Positions 42,581 through 52,510 of a DNA stretch of 64,000 bases are shown here, piece after piece. The position numbers and the translations under genes are program-made. The DNA is from VXPQ01 sp964608315 (lineage in GTDB: Bacteria > Bacteroidota > Rhodothermia > Rhodothermales > VXPQ01), in contig CAZSNF010000017.1 in assembly GCA_964608315.1 (NCBI GenBank), forward strand, positions 1-64,000. Reading direction: 5' to 3'. The notes below the pieces were generated by a model. That model saw only the letters and a program-made list of their open reading frames with translations. It did not search any database and was not told the origin of the DNA. Numbering within the stretch: position 1 is the stretch's first letter; every line of letters begins with the position of its first letter.

Positions 42581-45478
42581 ATGGAGGAGACACGCATGAA
42601 CGACGCCTTGCAGGACTTTCGGCGCGCGCTTGCGCCCCGCATTGCGGGCGAGCTGCTTTTCGACGAGATGTCGCGCGCGCTGTACGCGACAGACGCCAGT
42701 ATCTATCGCATGACGCCGCGCGCCGTGCTGGTTCCGCGCACGATGGACGACGTGCAAGCGGCGATCGAAGAAGCCGCCCGCTTCGGAATGCCGATACTGC
42801 CGCGCGGCGGCGGCTCCTCCCTGGCCGGACAAACAGTGGCGGAAGCCCTGGTCATCGACTTTACGAAGCGCCTTGATCGCATTCTGGAAATAGACGAGGA
42901 AGCACGACAGGTTCGCGTAGAGCCCGGACTGGTGCTGGACCGCCTCAACGCCGCGCTGGCGCCCCGCGGACTGATGGCGGGACCTGACCCCGCGAGCAGC
43001 AACCGCGCCACGCTCGGAGGCATGGTGGGCAACAACGCCACAGGCGCTCATTCCATTCTGTACGGGAATACGATCGACCATGTGCATGCGCTGGACGTCT
43101 TTCTCGACGACGGCGCGCTGGTCCGTCTGGAAGAAACCTCCCCCGAACGCTGGGATCAACGCGCCCGCGCCACCGGACGCGAAGGACACATTTTCCGAGG
43201 ACTGGGCCAACTACTCGAAACCCATGCAGAAACGATCCGCCGGGATACGCCCCGGCACTGGCGGCGCAACAGCGGGTACCGCCTGGAACATCTCCTCGAC
43301 AAGGCGTCCAGAAACCCCGCGCGCCTCCTGTGCGGCAGCGAAGGCACGCTGGCCGTCACCAAAGAAATCCGGTTGCAGGTGGTCGAACGCCCGAAGCGAT
43401 CGGCGCTGGGCGTCGCGCACTTCGCCACGTTGCGGGAAGCGCTCGAATCCGTAACCGCCATTCTTGAAACCAGCCCGTCGGCTATTGAACTGTTCGACGG
43501 CGTCGCCATTGAGCAGACCCGCCGCACGCCGGGGTTTGCGCATCGCCTCACGTTCATTGAGGGCAATCCGGAAGCGGTGCTCATCACGGAATACTTTGGC
43601 GATAGCGATCAGGAATTGACCGCCCGGCTGAACGATCTCAGGCGAACGCTGGCGCGCAACCATGCCGCATACGCGATTGTCCCTGCCCGTACGCTGGAAG
43701 AAATCGCCAACGTATGGACCGTGCGCAAGGAGAGCCTTGGGCTCATCATGGGCGTCGAAGGCGAGCACAAGCCCATTGCCTTCATCGAAGATGCGTCCGT
43801 GCCGGTCGAGCATCTTGCCGAGTACGTAGCGTCGCTTCTGTCGCTTTTGGAGCGGACCCGCACCGTCCTGTACGCCCATGCTTCCGCAGGCACTCTGCAC
43901 ATCCGTCCGTTCATCAACACAAAGGACGCGGAAGACGTGGCGAAAATGCGCGACATTGCGCAGGGATCGATGGAACTCGTGCGGCGGTTCGGCGGAACGG
44001 TCTCTTCGGAGCATGGAGACGGACTGGTCCGCAGCGAATTCATCGAACCGCTGCTTGGCGCGGACCTGTATCGGGTCTATCGGGAAACGAAACAACTCTT
44101 CGACCCCCGCGGACTGCTCAATCCGGGAAAGATCGTCGACGCCCCGCCCATGACCGAACACCTGCGCATGGGCCCGGAATACGCAACGCTTCCGGTCGTC
44201 GAACAACTCGATTTTTCCGATCAGGGCGGATTCGTCCGGGCGGTCGAATTGTGCAACGGCAACGGAGCCTGCCGCAAACTCGACGCCGGCGCGATGTGTC
44301 CTCCGTTCATGGTCACGCGCAACGAGCAGGACAATACGCGGGGACGAGCCAACGCCCTGCGCGAGGCGTTGTCCGGCGGACTGCCGCAGGAGGCGCTGAC
44401 CGGAAAACGAATGTACGAAGTGATGGACCTGTGCGTTCAGTGCAAGGCTTGCAAAACGGAATGTCCGTCGAACGTGGATATGGCCCGCATCAAGTCCGAA
44501 TGGCTTGGCATGTACTGGAAAAAGCAGGTCCCGTCCCTTCGTACGCGGTTCTTCGCGCACATGCCGCAGATGGTCCGGCGGACGCCTGCAAGCGCGGCCC
44601 GCCTCGCCAATGGATTGCAAAAAAAACAGACCGTCCGCCGGCTGCTCGAACGCGCCATGGGAATTTCCGCCCGCCGCGCATTGCCCTCGTTCGCCGCCGA
44701 ACCGTTCACGCAGTGGTTTGCGAAGCAGGCGCCGCAACGCGCCCTTTCGGACAGCCCGCCCGTGCTGCTTTTCGTCGATACGTTCAACAACTGGAACCAT
44801 CCCGAAACGGCCCGGGCCGCCGCGGAATTTCTTCAACGGACCGGCTTTGCCGTACAGGTCGCTTCGGAAACGCTTTGTTGCGGACGCCCCCTCTTCACGA
44901 AAGGGTTTCTGAAAGCAGCGCGGCAGCAGGTCCGGCAAGCCGCAGACGCCCTGTATCCATGGGCCGAACAGGGCGTCCCCGTGGTCGGCCTCGAACCCAG
45001 TTGCATTCTTACGTTCCGCGACGAAGCCCGAATGCTCTTGCCCGGAGACGCGCGCATAGCCCGCCTCGCCAAACAGGTATTTACCTTCGAGGAATTCGTG
45101 ATCGACCGGGCGGACGCTTTCGCCGAAGCGGCGCAATGGACCAGCGAAGCCCGGGAAGTGCTCCTGCACGAGCATTGCCACCAGAAAGCGCTGAAGGGCG
45201 CAAACGCCACCGCAGCTTGCCTGGAAATGCCCCCGAACTACGCGGTGCGACCCGTCGATTCGGGATGCTGCGGCATGGCCGGCGCCTTCGGCTACGAAGC
45301 AGAGCATTACGATCTGTCCATCGCCATGGCGGAGCGGCGGCTTGCCCCGGCGGTCCGGAATGCGCCGAAAGACACGCTAATCGCCGCCGCAGGCGTTTCG
45401 TGCCGCGCCCAGATTTTCGATACCGCGAAGCGGCAGGCGCTGCATCCGGCGGAAATTCTGCTTGATGCGCTGCGGTAG
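42581..45478 (+). CDS. FAD-linked oxidase / Fe-S oxidoreductase fusion
   Basis: 965 residues, cytoplasmic or membrane-associated. Residues about 40-460 are a GlcD/D-lactate-dehydrogenase-like FAD domain (GGGSSLAGQTV, DPASSNRATLGGMVGNNATG, SSEHGDGLVRSEFIEP). About 560-640 holds 4Fe-4S ferredoxin motifs (CVQCKACKTECPSNVD), and about 720-965 carries the two CCG heterodisulfide-like Fe-S domains (CCGRPLFTKGF, LHEHCHQKAL, DSGCCGMAGAFGYEAEHYD). It oxidises a 2-hydroxy acid such as D-lactate or glycolate and passes electrons to the quinone pool. Two in-frame ATGs (42581, 42596) each have an SD. Confidence 0.93.
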   Translation: MEETRMNDALQDFRRALAPRIAGELLFDEMSRALYATDASIYRMTPRAVLVPRTMDDVQAAIEEAARFGMPILPRGGGSSLAGQTVAEALVIDFTKRLDRILEIDEEARQVRVEPGLVLDRLNAALAPRGLMAGPDPASSNRATLGGMVGNNATGAHSILYGNTIDHVHALDVFLDDGALVRLEETSPERWDQRARATGREGHIFRGLGQLLETHAETIRRDTPRHWRRNSGYRLEHLLDKASRNPARLLCGSEGTLAVTKEIRLQVVERPKRSALGVAHFATLREALESVTAILETSPSAIELFDGVAIEQTRRTPGFAHRLTFIEGNPEAVLITEYFGDSDQELTARLNDLRRTLARNHAAYAIVPARTLEEIANVWTVRKESLGLIMGVEGEHKPIAFIEDASVPVEHLAEYVASLLSLLERTRTVLYAHASAGTLHIRPFINTKDAEDVAKMRDIAQGSMELVRRFGGTVSSEHGDGLVRSEFIEPLLGADLYRVYRETKQLFDPRGLLNPGKIVDAPPMTEHLRMGPEYATLPVVEQLDFSDQGGFVRAVELCNGNGACRKLDAGAMCPPFMVTRNEQDNTRGRANALREALSGGLPQEALTGKRMYEVMDLCVQCKACKTECPSNVDMARIKSEWLGMYWKKQVPSLRTRFFAHMPQMVRRTPASAARLANGLQKKQTVRRLLERAMGISARRALPSFAAEPFTQWFAKQAPQRALSDSPPVLLFVDTFNNWNHPETARAAAEFLQRTGFAVQVASETLCCGRPLFTKGFLKAARQQVRQAADALYPWAEQGVPVVGLEPSCILTFRDEARMLLPGDARIARLAKQVFTFEEFVIDRADAFAEAAQWTSEAREVLLHEHCHQKALKGANATAACLEMPPNYAVRPVDSGCCGMAGAFGYEAEHYDLSIAMAERRLAPAVRNAPKDTLIAAAGVSCRAQIFDTAKRQALHPAEILLDALR

Positions 45479-45491
45479 GCATTGGCGGGAA

Positions 45492-47498
45492 TTACTCGTC
45501 CGCCGCCCCGGAAGACCAGCTGTTGTTCGACTCGTCCACATCCGGCAACAGATTTTCCGGATCGATCACGACGCGCGCGACGGGGCTTTCCGTAACAAGC
45601 GTAAACGAAGCGGTGGTGGCGCCGTTCAGCCAGGACGCAACGGGAATCCTCCTGCCGATCACCTCCCCGGACTCCAGTTCGACGCCGAGAAAAACCGGCA
45701 TAGGCGCCAACCCGTTGTCGCGCACCGTAATGGTCGTTTCGCTCCCTTCCGCGCGCACCTCTTCGATAGCCTGGTCGAGCGTCCAGGTTTCGTAATACCA
45801 CGACCGCCAGAACCAGTCCAGGTCGCGCCCGGAAACCCGCTCGAACGTATTGAACAAGTCCCACGGATACGGATGCTTGTACGCCCACTCGGCGATGAAC
45901 GTGCGGGTGGCCTCGTAAAACGCCTCGTCGCCCAGCACGGCGCGCAAGGCAACCAGCATTGTGGCGGGCTTCATGTAGGAAGCGATCGTAAAAGCAAGCG
46001 GCGTTTCGTGATAGTCGGAATGCCGCATGATCGCTCCCTCGATACGCTGCCGGGCCACCGCGGCGTAAATCTGCCTGTCGGGGAGATAATGATTGAGGCC
46101 CGGGTGGTAGTCCATCCGGGCGTCGTTCTCGTGGAAGGTCGCGAATCCCTCGTCCATCCAGCTGAATTGCCGCTCGTTCGCGCCGACGACCATCGGAATC
46201 CACATGTGGGCCAGTTCGTGCGCCGTCACATTGTACAACGCGCTGTCGCCGCGCGCATTATAATCCCCCATCAGGGTCATCATGGGATATTCCATGCCGC
46301 CGCCGATGATCTCCGCGCCTTCCACGGCCGTCATGTGCGGCCACGGATACGCAAAACCGGTATTCGCGGAGTGATACCGGATCGCATGCCGCTGATATTC
46401 CGTAACGTTCGCCCAAAGGGGCGCCCCTTCGCGATAGAACGTGTTGATCCGGGTAAAATCCTCTTCTCCATCGCCGTCGCGATCCCCGACGGACGCGCGG
46501 CCCGCCTCCCAAACAGACTCCTTCGTCGCGCCGAAGGCCACGTCGCGCACATTGTCCGCCGCGAAACGCCACCGCAACAAACCGTCGTCGGTCATTGCCG
46601 TGCCCGCCTCTCCGAAATCTTCCGGTCCAATCACCTGCATGGAGCTATCGCTCTCCCACGCCGCATGCGCGCGATCAAGAATGTGCGGCGCCAGCGTCTC
46701 TTCGGGGTTCTGCAATTCGCCGGTGGCGCTTACGATCCATCCCTCCGGAATCTCCACCGTAAGGTCGTAATCAGCGAAGCCGTGATAAAATTCGGATACG
46801 CCCGTAAACTCCCCGGTATGCCAACCCGCCACATCGTCGTACACGGCCATAACCGGATACCAGTAGGCAAGAAAAAGCAGGTTGTCCCCGCCGCGTCCCA
46901 TGCGCCCTCCCGCGCCGACCTCCGGGATGTTGAAATGCCATTCGATATCGATCGTCACCGTTTCTCCCGAGGCGATCGGCTGCGGCAAGATCAACATCAT
47001 ATTGGTCCCGCCGACCTGGAAATTCGGCCCTTCGGGAACAGGGCCATGGGGAAGTTCCTCGCCCTGCGCCGCCACGCGGCGGATCGCCATGCCCCCGGTC
47101 ACTTCCGCCGCTTCGGCGCGGCGGGCGCCCGGCCTGTGCAAATTCTGCGCAATCTCCAGGTACAGCCGGGAAAGCGTATCCGGCGAATGGTTCGTATAGG
47201 TAATGGAGCCGCTCCCGTCCAGCAAGCCGGTCACGGGAAAGACGCGGGCATTCAGCGCATAGCGCGTTTGCTGCGTCCAGTAATTCAGGCCGGGCTCGCC
47301 CGTGACGGAACGCGTTCCCCGAAGAACCGCCTGCCGGTAATAGTCGGGGGGCGTAATCTCCCAGGGAATGGGCCTGTTGGCGACCTGCTCGATATGGGTC
47401 GTTTGCGCCACGCCCGCCAGATTGGCCGGGGCGCACCCGGCGAGCAATGCAACCCCAAACGCTGCAAAACAGGGAGCAAACAAAAAACGCACGTTCAT
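45492..47498 (-). CDS. M1 family zinc metallopeptidase, lipoprotein
   Basis: 668 residues with a lipoprotein signal (GVALLAGC, Cys near 22), so it faces the periplasm. HELAH at 427-431 and E450 (18 residues later) form the zinc site of the HExxH-x18-E clan. The N-terminal beta saddle (DGSGSITYTNHSPDTLSRLY) and the GGMEYPMMTL motif, matching the GAMEN exopeptidase site, are visible. No ERAP-like C-terminal domain; a beta-rich tail ends the protein. It follows the S41 protease gene by 41 bases; the two were probably cotranscribed. Confidence 0.93.
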   Translation of the reverse strand: MNVRFLFAPCFAAFGVALLAGCAPANLAGVAQTTHIEQVANRPIPWEITPPDYYRQAVLRGTRSVTGEPGLNYWTQQTRYALNARVFPVTGLLDGSGSITYTNHSPDTLSRLYLEIAQNLHRPGARRAEAAEVTGGMAIRRVAAQGEELPHGPVPEGPNFQVGGTNMMLILPQPIASGETVTIDIEWHFNIPEVGAGGRMGRGGDNLLFLAYWYPVMAVYDDVAGWHTGEFTGVSEFYHGFADYDLTVEIPEGWIVSATGELQNPEETLAPHILDRAHAAWESDSSMQVIGPEDFGEAGTAMTDDGLLRWRFAADNVRDVAFGATKESVWEAGRASVGDRDGDGEEDFTRINTFYREGAPLWANVTEYQRHAIRYHSANTGFAYPWPHMTAVEGAEIIGGGMEYPMMTLMGDYNARGDSALYNVTAHELAHMWIPMVVGANERQFSWMDEGFATFHENDARMDYHPGLNHYLPDRQIYAAVARQRIEGAIMRHSDYHETPLAFTIASYMKPATMLVALRAVLGDEAFYEATRTFIAEWAYKHPYPWDLFNTFERVSGRDLDWFWRSWYYETWTLDQAIEEVRAEGSETTITVRDNGLAPMPVFLGVELESGEVIGRRIPVASWLNGATTASFTLVTESPVARVVIDPENLLPDVDESNNSWSSGAADE

Positions 47499-47539
47499 GG
47501 GGAGGCGCTGCGCAGCAGGCTGTATGGAATTGGACGCTA

Positions 47540-49276
47540 TCAGCGGCTTGCGGGACGATCAGGTTCCTGCGAAGGCGATTCCTGCCATGTGGCAAGGCCT
47601 TCGGCAAGTCCCCATAAACCCAGCGCAGCATTCAATTCCGGGTCTACTTCCTGATAGACGCCATACCAGGCCCTGTGCCCGAAAAATTCCTGTGCGATAC
47701 GTCCGCGCAGGTGCACTTCCAGCGTCTCCCGATGCGTCTGCAAGGCGTCCGCCATCGCCGTGCGCGCGCTGTCCGCTTCCGCGGAAACCTCCGACAGCGA
47801 ATCGTCCGCCTCGGCGTCGGTAGCGTATTCCACGAAAGACGCCCACAGATCGTCGGAAACGTCGAACGTGGAAACGAATTCCTCTTCCCGGTCGCGCCAC
47901 AATTCGCGCAAGCGGCGTTCGTCCTCGCGGAACCATTCGCGGGCAAAGCGCCTGTCGAGGCCCCGCCCCAGCACCTCGCGGAGGGGCGCCACCGTATCCG
48001 GCTTCACGATATAATCGGGAAGGATGCCGCCCCCGCCGAACACGTCGCGGCCATGAGCGGTCTTGTAACGCAGCGAATCGGGAATGCTGTCCGAGTATTC
48101 GCCGGGGCGATACGTCGCATCCTCCAGCGAAGCGAATTTCTCTTCGTAATAATCTTCCTGGTCGCCGTCCTGGTACGGGGTCTGGATGAGTCGTCCCGAG
48201 GGCGTATAGTAGCGGGCGACCGTCATCTGGAGAATGCTCTCGTCCGGCAAGGCGAACTGGTGCTGAACGAGTCCCTTTCCGAAGGTGCGCTGCCCCACGA
48301 TAAGCGCGCGATCATGGTCCTGCAAGGCGCCCGCCACAATTTCGCTGGCCGAAGCGGAATAGGCGTTCACCAGCACGATCACCGGCTCTTTTTCGAGAAT
48401 GCCCGTGCGGCGAGTCCGATACGTGCTGGTGGTTTCCGGTCGGCGACCCCGGGTGTACACCACCGTCTTGCGCCCGGGAACCATCTCGTCCACGATTTCT
48501 ATAGCCTCGCTCATATACCCGCCCGTATTGGAGCGCAGGTCCAGCACCAGCCGCTCCATGCCCTTGTCTTTCAGCGCCCGCGCGTGCTCTATGAATTCGT
48601 TGTAGGTTTCCTGGGAGAAGCGCGACAGGCGAATGTACCCCGTCGCGTCGTCCACCATGTACGAGGCGTCTACGGTGTATAGCGGAATGGCGTCGCGAGT
48701 GAGCGTGAATTCGAGCGGCGCGCCCGCTCCGTATCTATGGATGGCGACGTCCACTTGCGTTCCGATTTCTCCTTTCAACCTCGAAGTAACCTCGTCTTCC
48801 GACAGGCCTACCGCCGTGGAGTCGTCGATGCGCACGATGCGGTCCCCCGCCATCAAACCGGCCCGTTCGCTGGGGCCGTCCCCAATGACAGACATCACCC
48901 GCACGGTGTCGTCGCTCAAATCGTCGTCGTTGCGGGGAATCTCGAACCAGATGCCGATGCCGCCGAACGACCCCTGGAATCGCTCCTGCATATCCTGCGC
49001 GTCCTCGGCGGAAACATAGATCGAATGCGGATCCAGATCGTCCAGCATGCTGCGGATCGCTTCCTCAGCCAGCGTCGCCGGATCGACGGGTTCTACATAC
49101 TGTTTGTTGATGAGCAGAAACGCATCCTCGAGTTTGCGGAGTTGCGTGAGCGTATCCTCCCCAGGCAACGTGGATCGGAGGGTAACCCCAAGCAGCACGC
49201 CCGCCAGCAGCAGCAGCGCGGCGGGCATGATCCGGAATCGTTTGGGAGAAGCGGGCATCGTCTTCGAGCGCAACAA
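47540..49276 (-). CDS. S41 family C-terminal-processing protease
   Basis: 578 residues. An N-terminal signal or anchor (MPAALLLLAGVLLGVTL) precedes a PDZ domain at about 105-185 (GGIGIWFEI, GDRIVRIDDSTAVGL) and the S41 catalytic core with the nucleophile in NAYSASASEIVAGAL and the Lys in GQRTFGKGLVQ. Like CtpA/Prc it trims or degrades envelope proteins. The tail after about 430 is charged and long, as in Bacteroidota homologues. ATG 49258 is an alternative start. First of the S41-M1 pair. Confidence 0.92.
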   Translation of the reverse strand: MLRSKTMPASPKRFRIMPAALLLLAGVLLGVTLRSTLPGEDTLTQLRKLEDAFLLINKQYVEPVDPATLAEEAIRSMLDDLDPHSIYVSAEDAQDMQERFQGSFGGIGIWFEIPRNDDDLSDDTVRVMSVIGDGPSERAGLMAGDRIVRIDDSTAVGLSEDEVTSRLKGEIGTQVDVAIHRYGAGAPLEFTLTRDAIPLYTVDASYMVDDATGYIRLSRFSQETYNEFIEHARALKDKGMERLVLDLRSNTGGYMSEAIEIVDEMVPGRKTVVYTRGRRPETTSTYRTRRTGILEKEPVIVLVNAYSASASEIVAGALQDHDRALIVGQRTFGKGLVQHQFALPDESILQMTVARYYTPSGRLIQTPYQDGDQEDYYEEKFASLEDATYRPGEYSDSIPDSLRYKTAHGRDVFGGGGILPDYIVKPDTVAPLREVLGRGLDRRFAREWFREDERRLRELWRDREEEFVSTFDVSDDLWASFVEYATDAEADDSLSEVSAEADSARTAMADALQTHRETLEVHLRGRIAQEFFGHRAWYGVYQEVDPELNAALGLWGLAEGLATWQESPSQEPDRPASR

Positions 49277-49479
49277 GGCGTTTGGAACTCTTTACGAGAT
49301 AATTCCGGTAAAGTGCCCGCCGGATCGGGAATTCATGCGAAAAGATGCTCCGGCGAGGCGATAGCCTGCAACTCAGACGGCGCCTTGTCGTACTTTACGT
49401 ACGCGGGAACGCTCCGGCGCGCCTGCGACCTTTCTTCAACCAATTTTTCTTCTCCATACGCTCAACAACGCTTGCAACG

Positions 49480-50082
49480 ATGCGCAGCAACGGAACGATC
49501 ATCCTTCTCCTCGTGCTTCTGGTCGTGCTTTTCGGCGGATGCATGGGATGCAACGCATACAACGGCATGGTGGGAAGCCAGGAAAACGTCGAGGCGTCCT
49601 GGGCCAATGTCGAAACGCAATATCAGCGCCGCGCCGACCTGATTCCCAATCTGGTCGCCACGGTGCGCGGGGCCGCCGACTTCGAACAGGAAACGCTCCA
49701 GGCCGTTACGCAAGCGCGGGCCGAGGCCACCTCGATCCAGTTGAACGTGGAGGATCTGGACGACCCGGCTCGCCTGCGCGCATTCGAGGCGGCGCAAAGC
49801 CGGCTCAGCGGCGCGCTGGGCCGATTGCTCGCCGTTTCCGAGAATTACCCGCAACTGCGCGCCACGGAAGCGTTCCGGGATTTGCAGGCGCAACTCGAAG
49901 GCACCGAAAACCGGATCAACGTAGCCCGTCGCGATTACAACGAATCCGTGCGGAGCTACAATACGCAAATACGCCGCTTCCCCGCCGCGATTTTCGCCGC
50001 CGCGTTCGGGTTCGAACGACGCACTCCGTTCGAGGCGGAAGCAGGGGCCGAAGAAGCCCCCGCCGTCGACTTTTCCTCTTGA
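49480..50082 (+). CDS. LemA family protein
   Basis: 200 residues with one N-terminal hydrophobic segment (IILLLVLLVVLFGGCMG) that may be a lipoprotein signal or anchor, followed by helical LemA signature segments (ENVEASWANVETQYQRRADLIPNLV split by eye, SENYPQLRATEAFRDLQAQL, FPAAIFAAAFGF). LemA proteins are of unknown molecular role but typically pair with TPM/YgcG proteins, as here (next gene 20 bases on). Start ATG 49480. Confidence 0.95.
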   Translation: MRSNGTIILLLVLLVVLFGGCMGCNAYNGMVGSQENVEASWANVETQYQRRADLIPNLVATVRGAADFEQETLQAVTQARAEATSIQLNVEDLDDPARLRAFEAAQSRLSGALGRLLAVSENYPQLRATEAFRDLQAQLEGTENRINVARRDYNESVRSYNTQIRRFPAAIFAAAFGFERRTPFEAEAGAEEAPAVDFSS

Positions 50083-50102
50083 CAACGACCCCCGGACGCC
50101 AA

Positions 50103-50984
50103 ATGGCCAGGCAGGACGACGACGCGCGCGCAGGACAAAAAATGCGGGCAGGTCTTTGGGGCCGCCGCTTGCCGGCATGGATTCCGGGCCGGTTGTTGCT
50201 GGCGGGATTATGCGGATTATGCATTGCGAGATTATGCTGTCCGGCGGCCGCATTCGGCCAAGGGAGCATAGACGTCATTCCTGCCGCCGGAAGCCTGGTG
50301 GCGGATGAGGCGGATTTGCTTACCCGCTCCGAGGAACGACGATTGGCCGAAAAACTGACGGCGTACGCAGACACGACTTCCACGCAAATCGTGGTCGTTA
50401 CGATTCCGTCGCTCGAGGGCGTGCCGGCTGCGGAATATGCGCTGGCCCTGGGCCGCGAATGGGGCGTAGGACAAGAAGGCAAGAATAACGGCGTCGTGAT
50501 CCTCGTGTCGCGCGACGACCGCGAAGCGCGCATCGAAACGGGATACGGCCTCGAGGGCGCCATTTCCGATGCGATCGCCGCCCGCATCTATCGCAACGTC
50601 ATGGTTCCGTATTTCCGCGAAGGACGGTTCTACGAAGGACTTTCCGCCGCGACGGACCTGCTGATCGCGGCGGCGGCGGGCGAATATACGGCCGAACAGG
50701 CGCCGGTGCGGCGCTCTGCTCCCCCCATCGATCCGTCCACGATCTTCACGTTGCTCATCGTAGTGTGGTTCGTTGTTGCGTCCATCCGGCGGCGCCGGGG
50801 CGGAAACGACGGAGGCGAACGCTATCGTCGTCATGCGCACGGAAGCCATTTCATCGTCTGGGGAAGCGGCCTGGGGGGAGGCGGCGGCGGATTTGGAGGC
50901 GGACTGGGCGGAGGCGGTTTGGGCGGCTTCGGGGGATTTGGCGGAGGCGGCTTCGGCGGCGGCGGGGCGGGAGGCGGGTGGTAG
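50103..50984 (+). CDS. TPM (TLP18.3/YgcG) domain protein with glycine-rich tail
   Basis: 293 residues. A signal peptide (RLLLAGLCGLCIARLCC) precedes the TPM domain at about 55-200 (VADEADLLTRSEERRLAEKL, VVVTIPSLEG, IETGYGLEGAISDA), then one membrane helix (FTLLIVVWFVVASI) and a tail of more than 40 mostly Gly residues that ends the protein. The same layout occurs in YgcG-type partners of LemA. ATG 50142 is an alternative start. The Gly tail lies on the far side of the membrane helix from the TPM domain. Confidence 0.9.
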   Translation: MARQDDDARAGQKMRAGLWGRRLPAWIPGRLLLAGLCGLCIARLCCPAAAFGQGSIDVIPAAGSLVADEADLLTRSEERRLAEKLTAYADTTSTQIVVVTIPSLEGVPAAEYALALGREWGVGQEGKNNGVVILVSRDDREARIETGYGLEGAISDAIAARIYRNVMVPYFREGRFYEGLSAATDLLIAAAAGEYTAEQAPVRRSAPPIDPSTIFTLLIVVWFVVASIRRRRGGNDGGERYRRHAHGSHFIVWGSGLGGGGGGFGGGLGGGGLGGFGGFGGGGFGGGGAGGGW

Positions 50985-51045
50985 CCTGTCCGGCGATTTT
51001 TCAAGGCATGGTCGCCTGGACCTTCCCGACGATATTTCTCCTGTC

Positions 51046-51381
51046 ATGATGCAGGCTGACCGGTTACAGGCGCTGCAAGCGTTCCACGAAGAAGACCCGG
51101 ACGACGCATTCGTCCGGTTTGCGCTGGCGCAGGAATACCGCAAGCGAGGCAACGCCGAAGAAGCGCTTCGGTTTTTCGAGGGGCTGGTTTCAAAAAATCC
51201 CGAATACGTCGGGACATGGTACCATCTCGGGAAATTGTACGAGGAACTGGGCCGGAAGGAAGAGGCCATACGGACCTGGACGCAAGGCGTCGCAGTCGCG
51301 GGGCGGCAGCGCGACACGCATGCGCAGGCCGAACTCCGGGACGCCCTGATGCAGATAGACGGGGCGGGATTCGATGATTGA
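51046..51381 (+). CDS. small TPR protein
   Basis: 111 residues with about two tetratricopeptide units (RFALAQEYRKRGNAEEALRF, WYHLGKLYEELGRKEEAIRT). Probably a protein-binding module. Either of two adjacent ATGs (51046, 51049) may be the start. Its 3' end overlaps the CPBP gene by eight bases. Confidence 0.85.
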   Translation: MMQADRLQALQAFHEEDPDDAFVRFALAQEYRKRGNAEEALRFFEGLVSKNPEYVGTWYHLGKLYEELGRKEEAIRTWTQGVAVAGRQRDTHAQAELRDALMQIDGAGFDD

Positions 51382-52102
51382 CAACGTCTGGAGCCGATAC
51401 CATACGACCTCCCGCTCGGCCACCTACGGGTTCCTGGCGGCGCTCCCCCTGCTTATTCTGTACGAGTTGCTGATCGTTTTTGCGAACCGCAGCGCCGTTA
51501 CGCAGGTCCGCATTTCGTCCGAAATGTGGCTCAAACAGCTGTTGTGGGTGGCCGGAGATCACGGCCTGATCGCTTTCGGCGTCGCCATAGTGATTGCGGG
51601 GATCGCCGTATTCTGGTGCGACCGCAAAAAAAAGATCCCCTTCCGTCCCCGCTATTTTGCGTGGATGCTGCTCGAAAGCGCCGCGTACGCCGTCGTGATC
51701 GCGCTCCTCGTCGCCAAGCTGGTGCAGGCCATCCTGCCCATGCTGGCGCAGCCTGCCCCAACCGAAGGACTCGCCATGAAACTGGCCCTTTCGGTCGGAG
51801 CGGGTCTGTACGAGGAACTGCTGTTTCGGGTCCTGCTGGTCGGAATACTGTTCCAGGTTCTGCACCGGATCATGGAAAGCAGGGTACCGGCCTATGCCAT
51901 AGCAGCGCTCGTCGGGGCTTTTCTTTTCAGTCTGATGCACTACATCGGCCCGCTGGGGGACGCCTTCCAGCCGGGTTCGTTTCTTTTCCGGATGCTTTTC
52001 GGGCTGGCGCTGAATGTCGTGTTCCTCTGGCGGGGGTTCGGCATAGCCGCCTGGACGCACGCCCTCTACGACGTCATGGCGCTGGTCCTGCTGGACGGAT
52101 AG
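51374..52102 (+). CDS. CPBP family membrane protease-like protein (Abi/CAAX type)
   Basis: 242 residues with about seven or eight membrane segments. The CPBP motif EELLFRVL (Glu-Glu at about 145-146) and SLMHYIG with the conserved His are in the expected order. Members are glutamate-type intramembrane proteases or phage-exclusion-related proteins. The role is unknown here; it closes the LemA-TPM-TPR-CPBP operon. Confidence 0.85.
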   Translation: MIDNVWSRYHTTSRSATYGFLAALPLLILYELLIVFANRSAVTQVRISSEMWLKQLLWVAGDHGLIAFGVAIVIAGIAVFWCDRKKKIPFRPRYFAWMLLESAAYAVVIALLVAKLVQAILPMLAQPAPTEGLAMKLALSVGAGLYEELLFRVLLVGILFQVLHRIMESRVPAYAIAALVGAFLFSLMHYIGPLGDAFQPGSFLFRMLFGLALNVVFLWRGFGIAAWTHALYDVMALVLLDG

Positions 52103-52321
52103 GGGACTGCGGGCGGACGCGCCGACCCGCCGCCGGGATACTGCGCGGCGAAAAAAACGGCGGGACGCGAGGTTATATTCGCCGGGCTTCTGTGTCTAAA
52201 AGGGGGACTGCGCTTGATGCGCAGGGCAAGTGGACAGAGCATTTTCCGGGATCCGAGCGACCCGGTCACGGTTCAAAAAAGCGCAGGCAAACCCATCGTA
52301 CATACCCGGAGGCAAAACGCC

Positions 52322-52507
52322 ATGTTCAAAAAGCAAGACAAATCCTTTGAGGACTTCGAACAGCTTCTGAAGAAAGCGGCGCAGAGGAAAATGACGCCAG
52401 AAGAACGAAGGGAGCAAAGGGTGTCTTTCGTCATGGGGATGTTACCCGCGGACAGCCCCCTGACAAAGGATGAAGTGCGAAAAATGCTGAATAAAAACTA
52501 CTTGTAA
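52322..52507 (+). CDS. small protein, possible partner of Fic
   Basis: 61 residues, charged and helical, with MTPEERREQRVSFVMGMLP followed by LTKDEVRKMLNKNYL. It ends three bases before the Fic gene. Fic proteins are often preceded by a small antitoxin, but the (S/T)xxxE(G/N) inhibitory motif of VbhA-type antitoxins is not obvious, so the role is uncertain. Confidence 0.6.
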   Translation: MFKKQDKSFEDFEQLLKKAAQRKMTPEERREQRVSFVMGMLPADSPLTKDEVRKMLNKNYL

Positions 52508-52510
52508 GCG

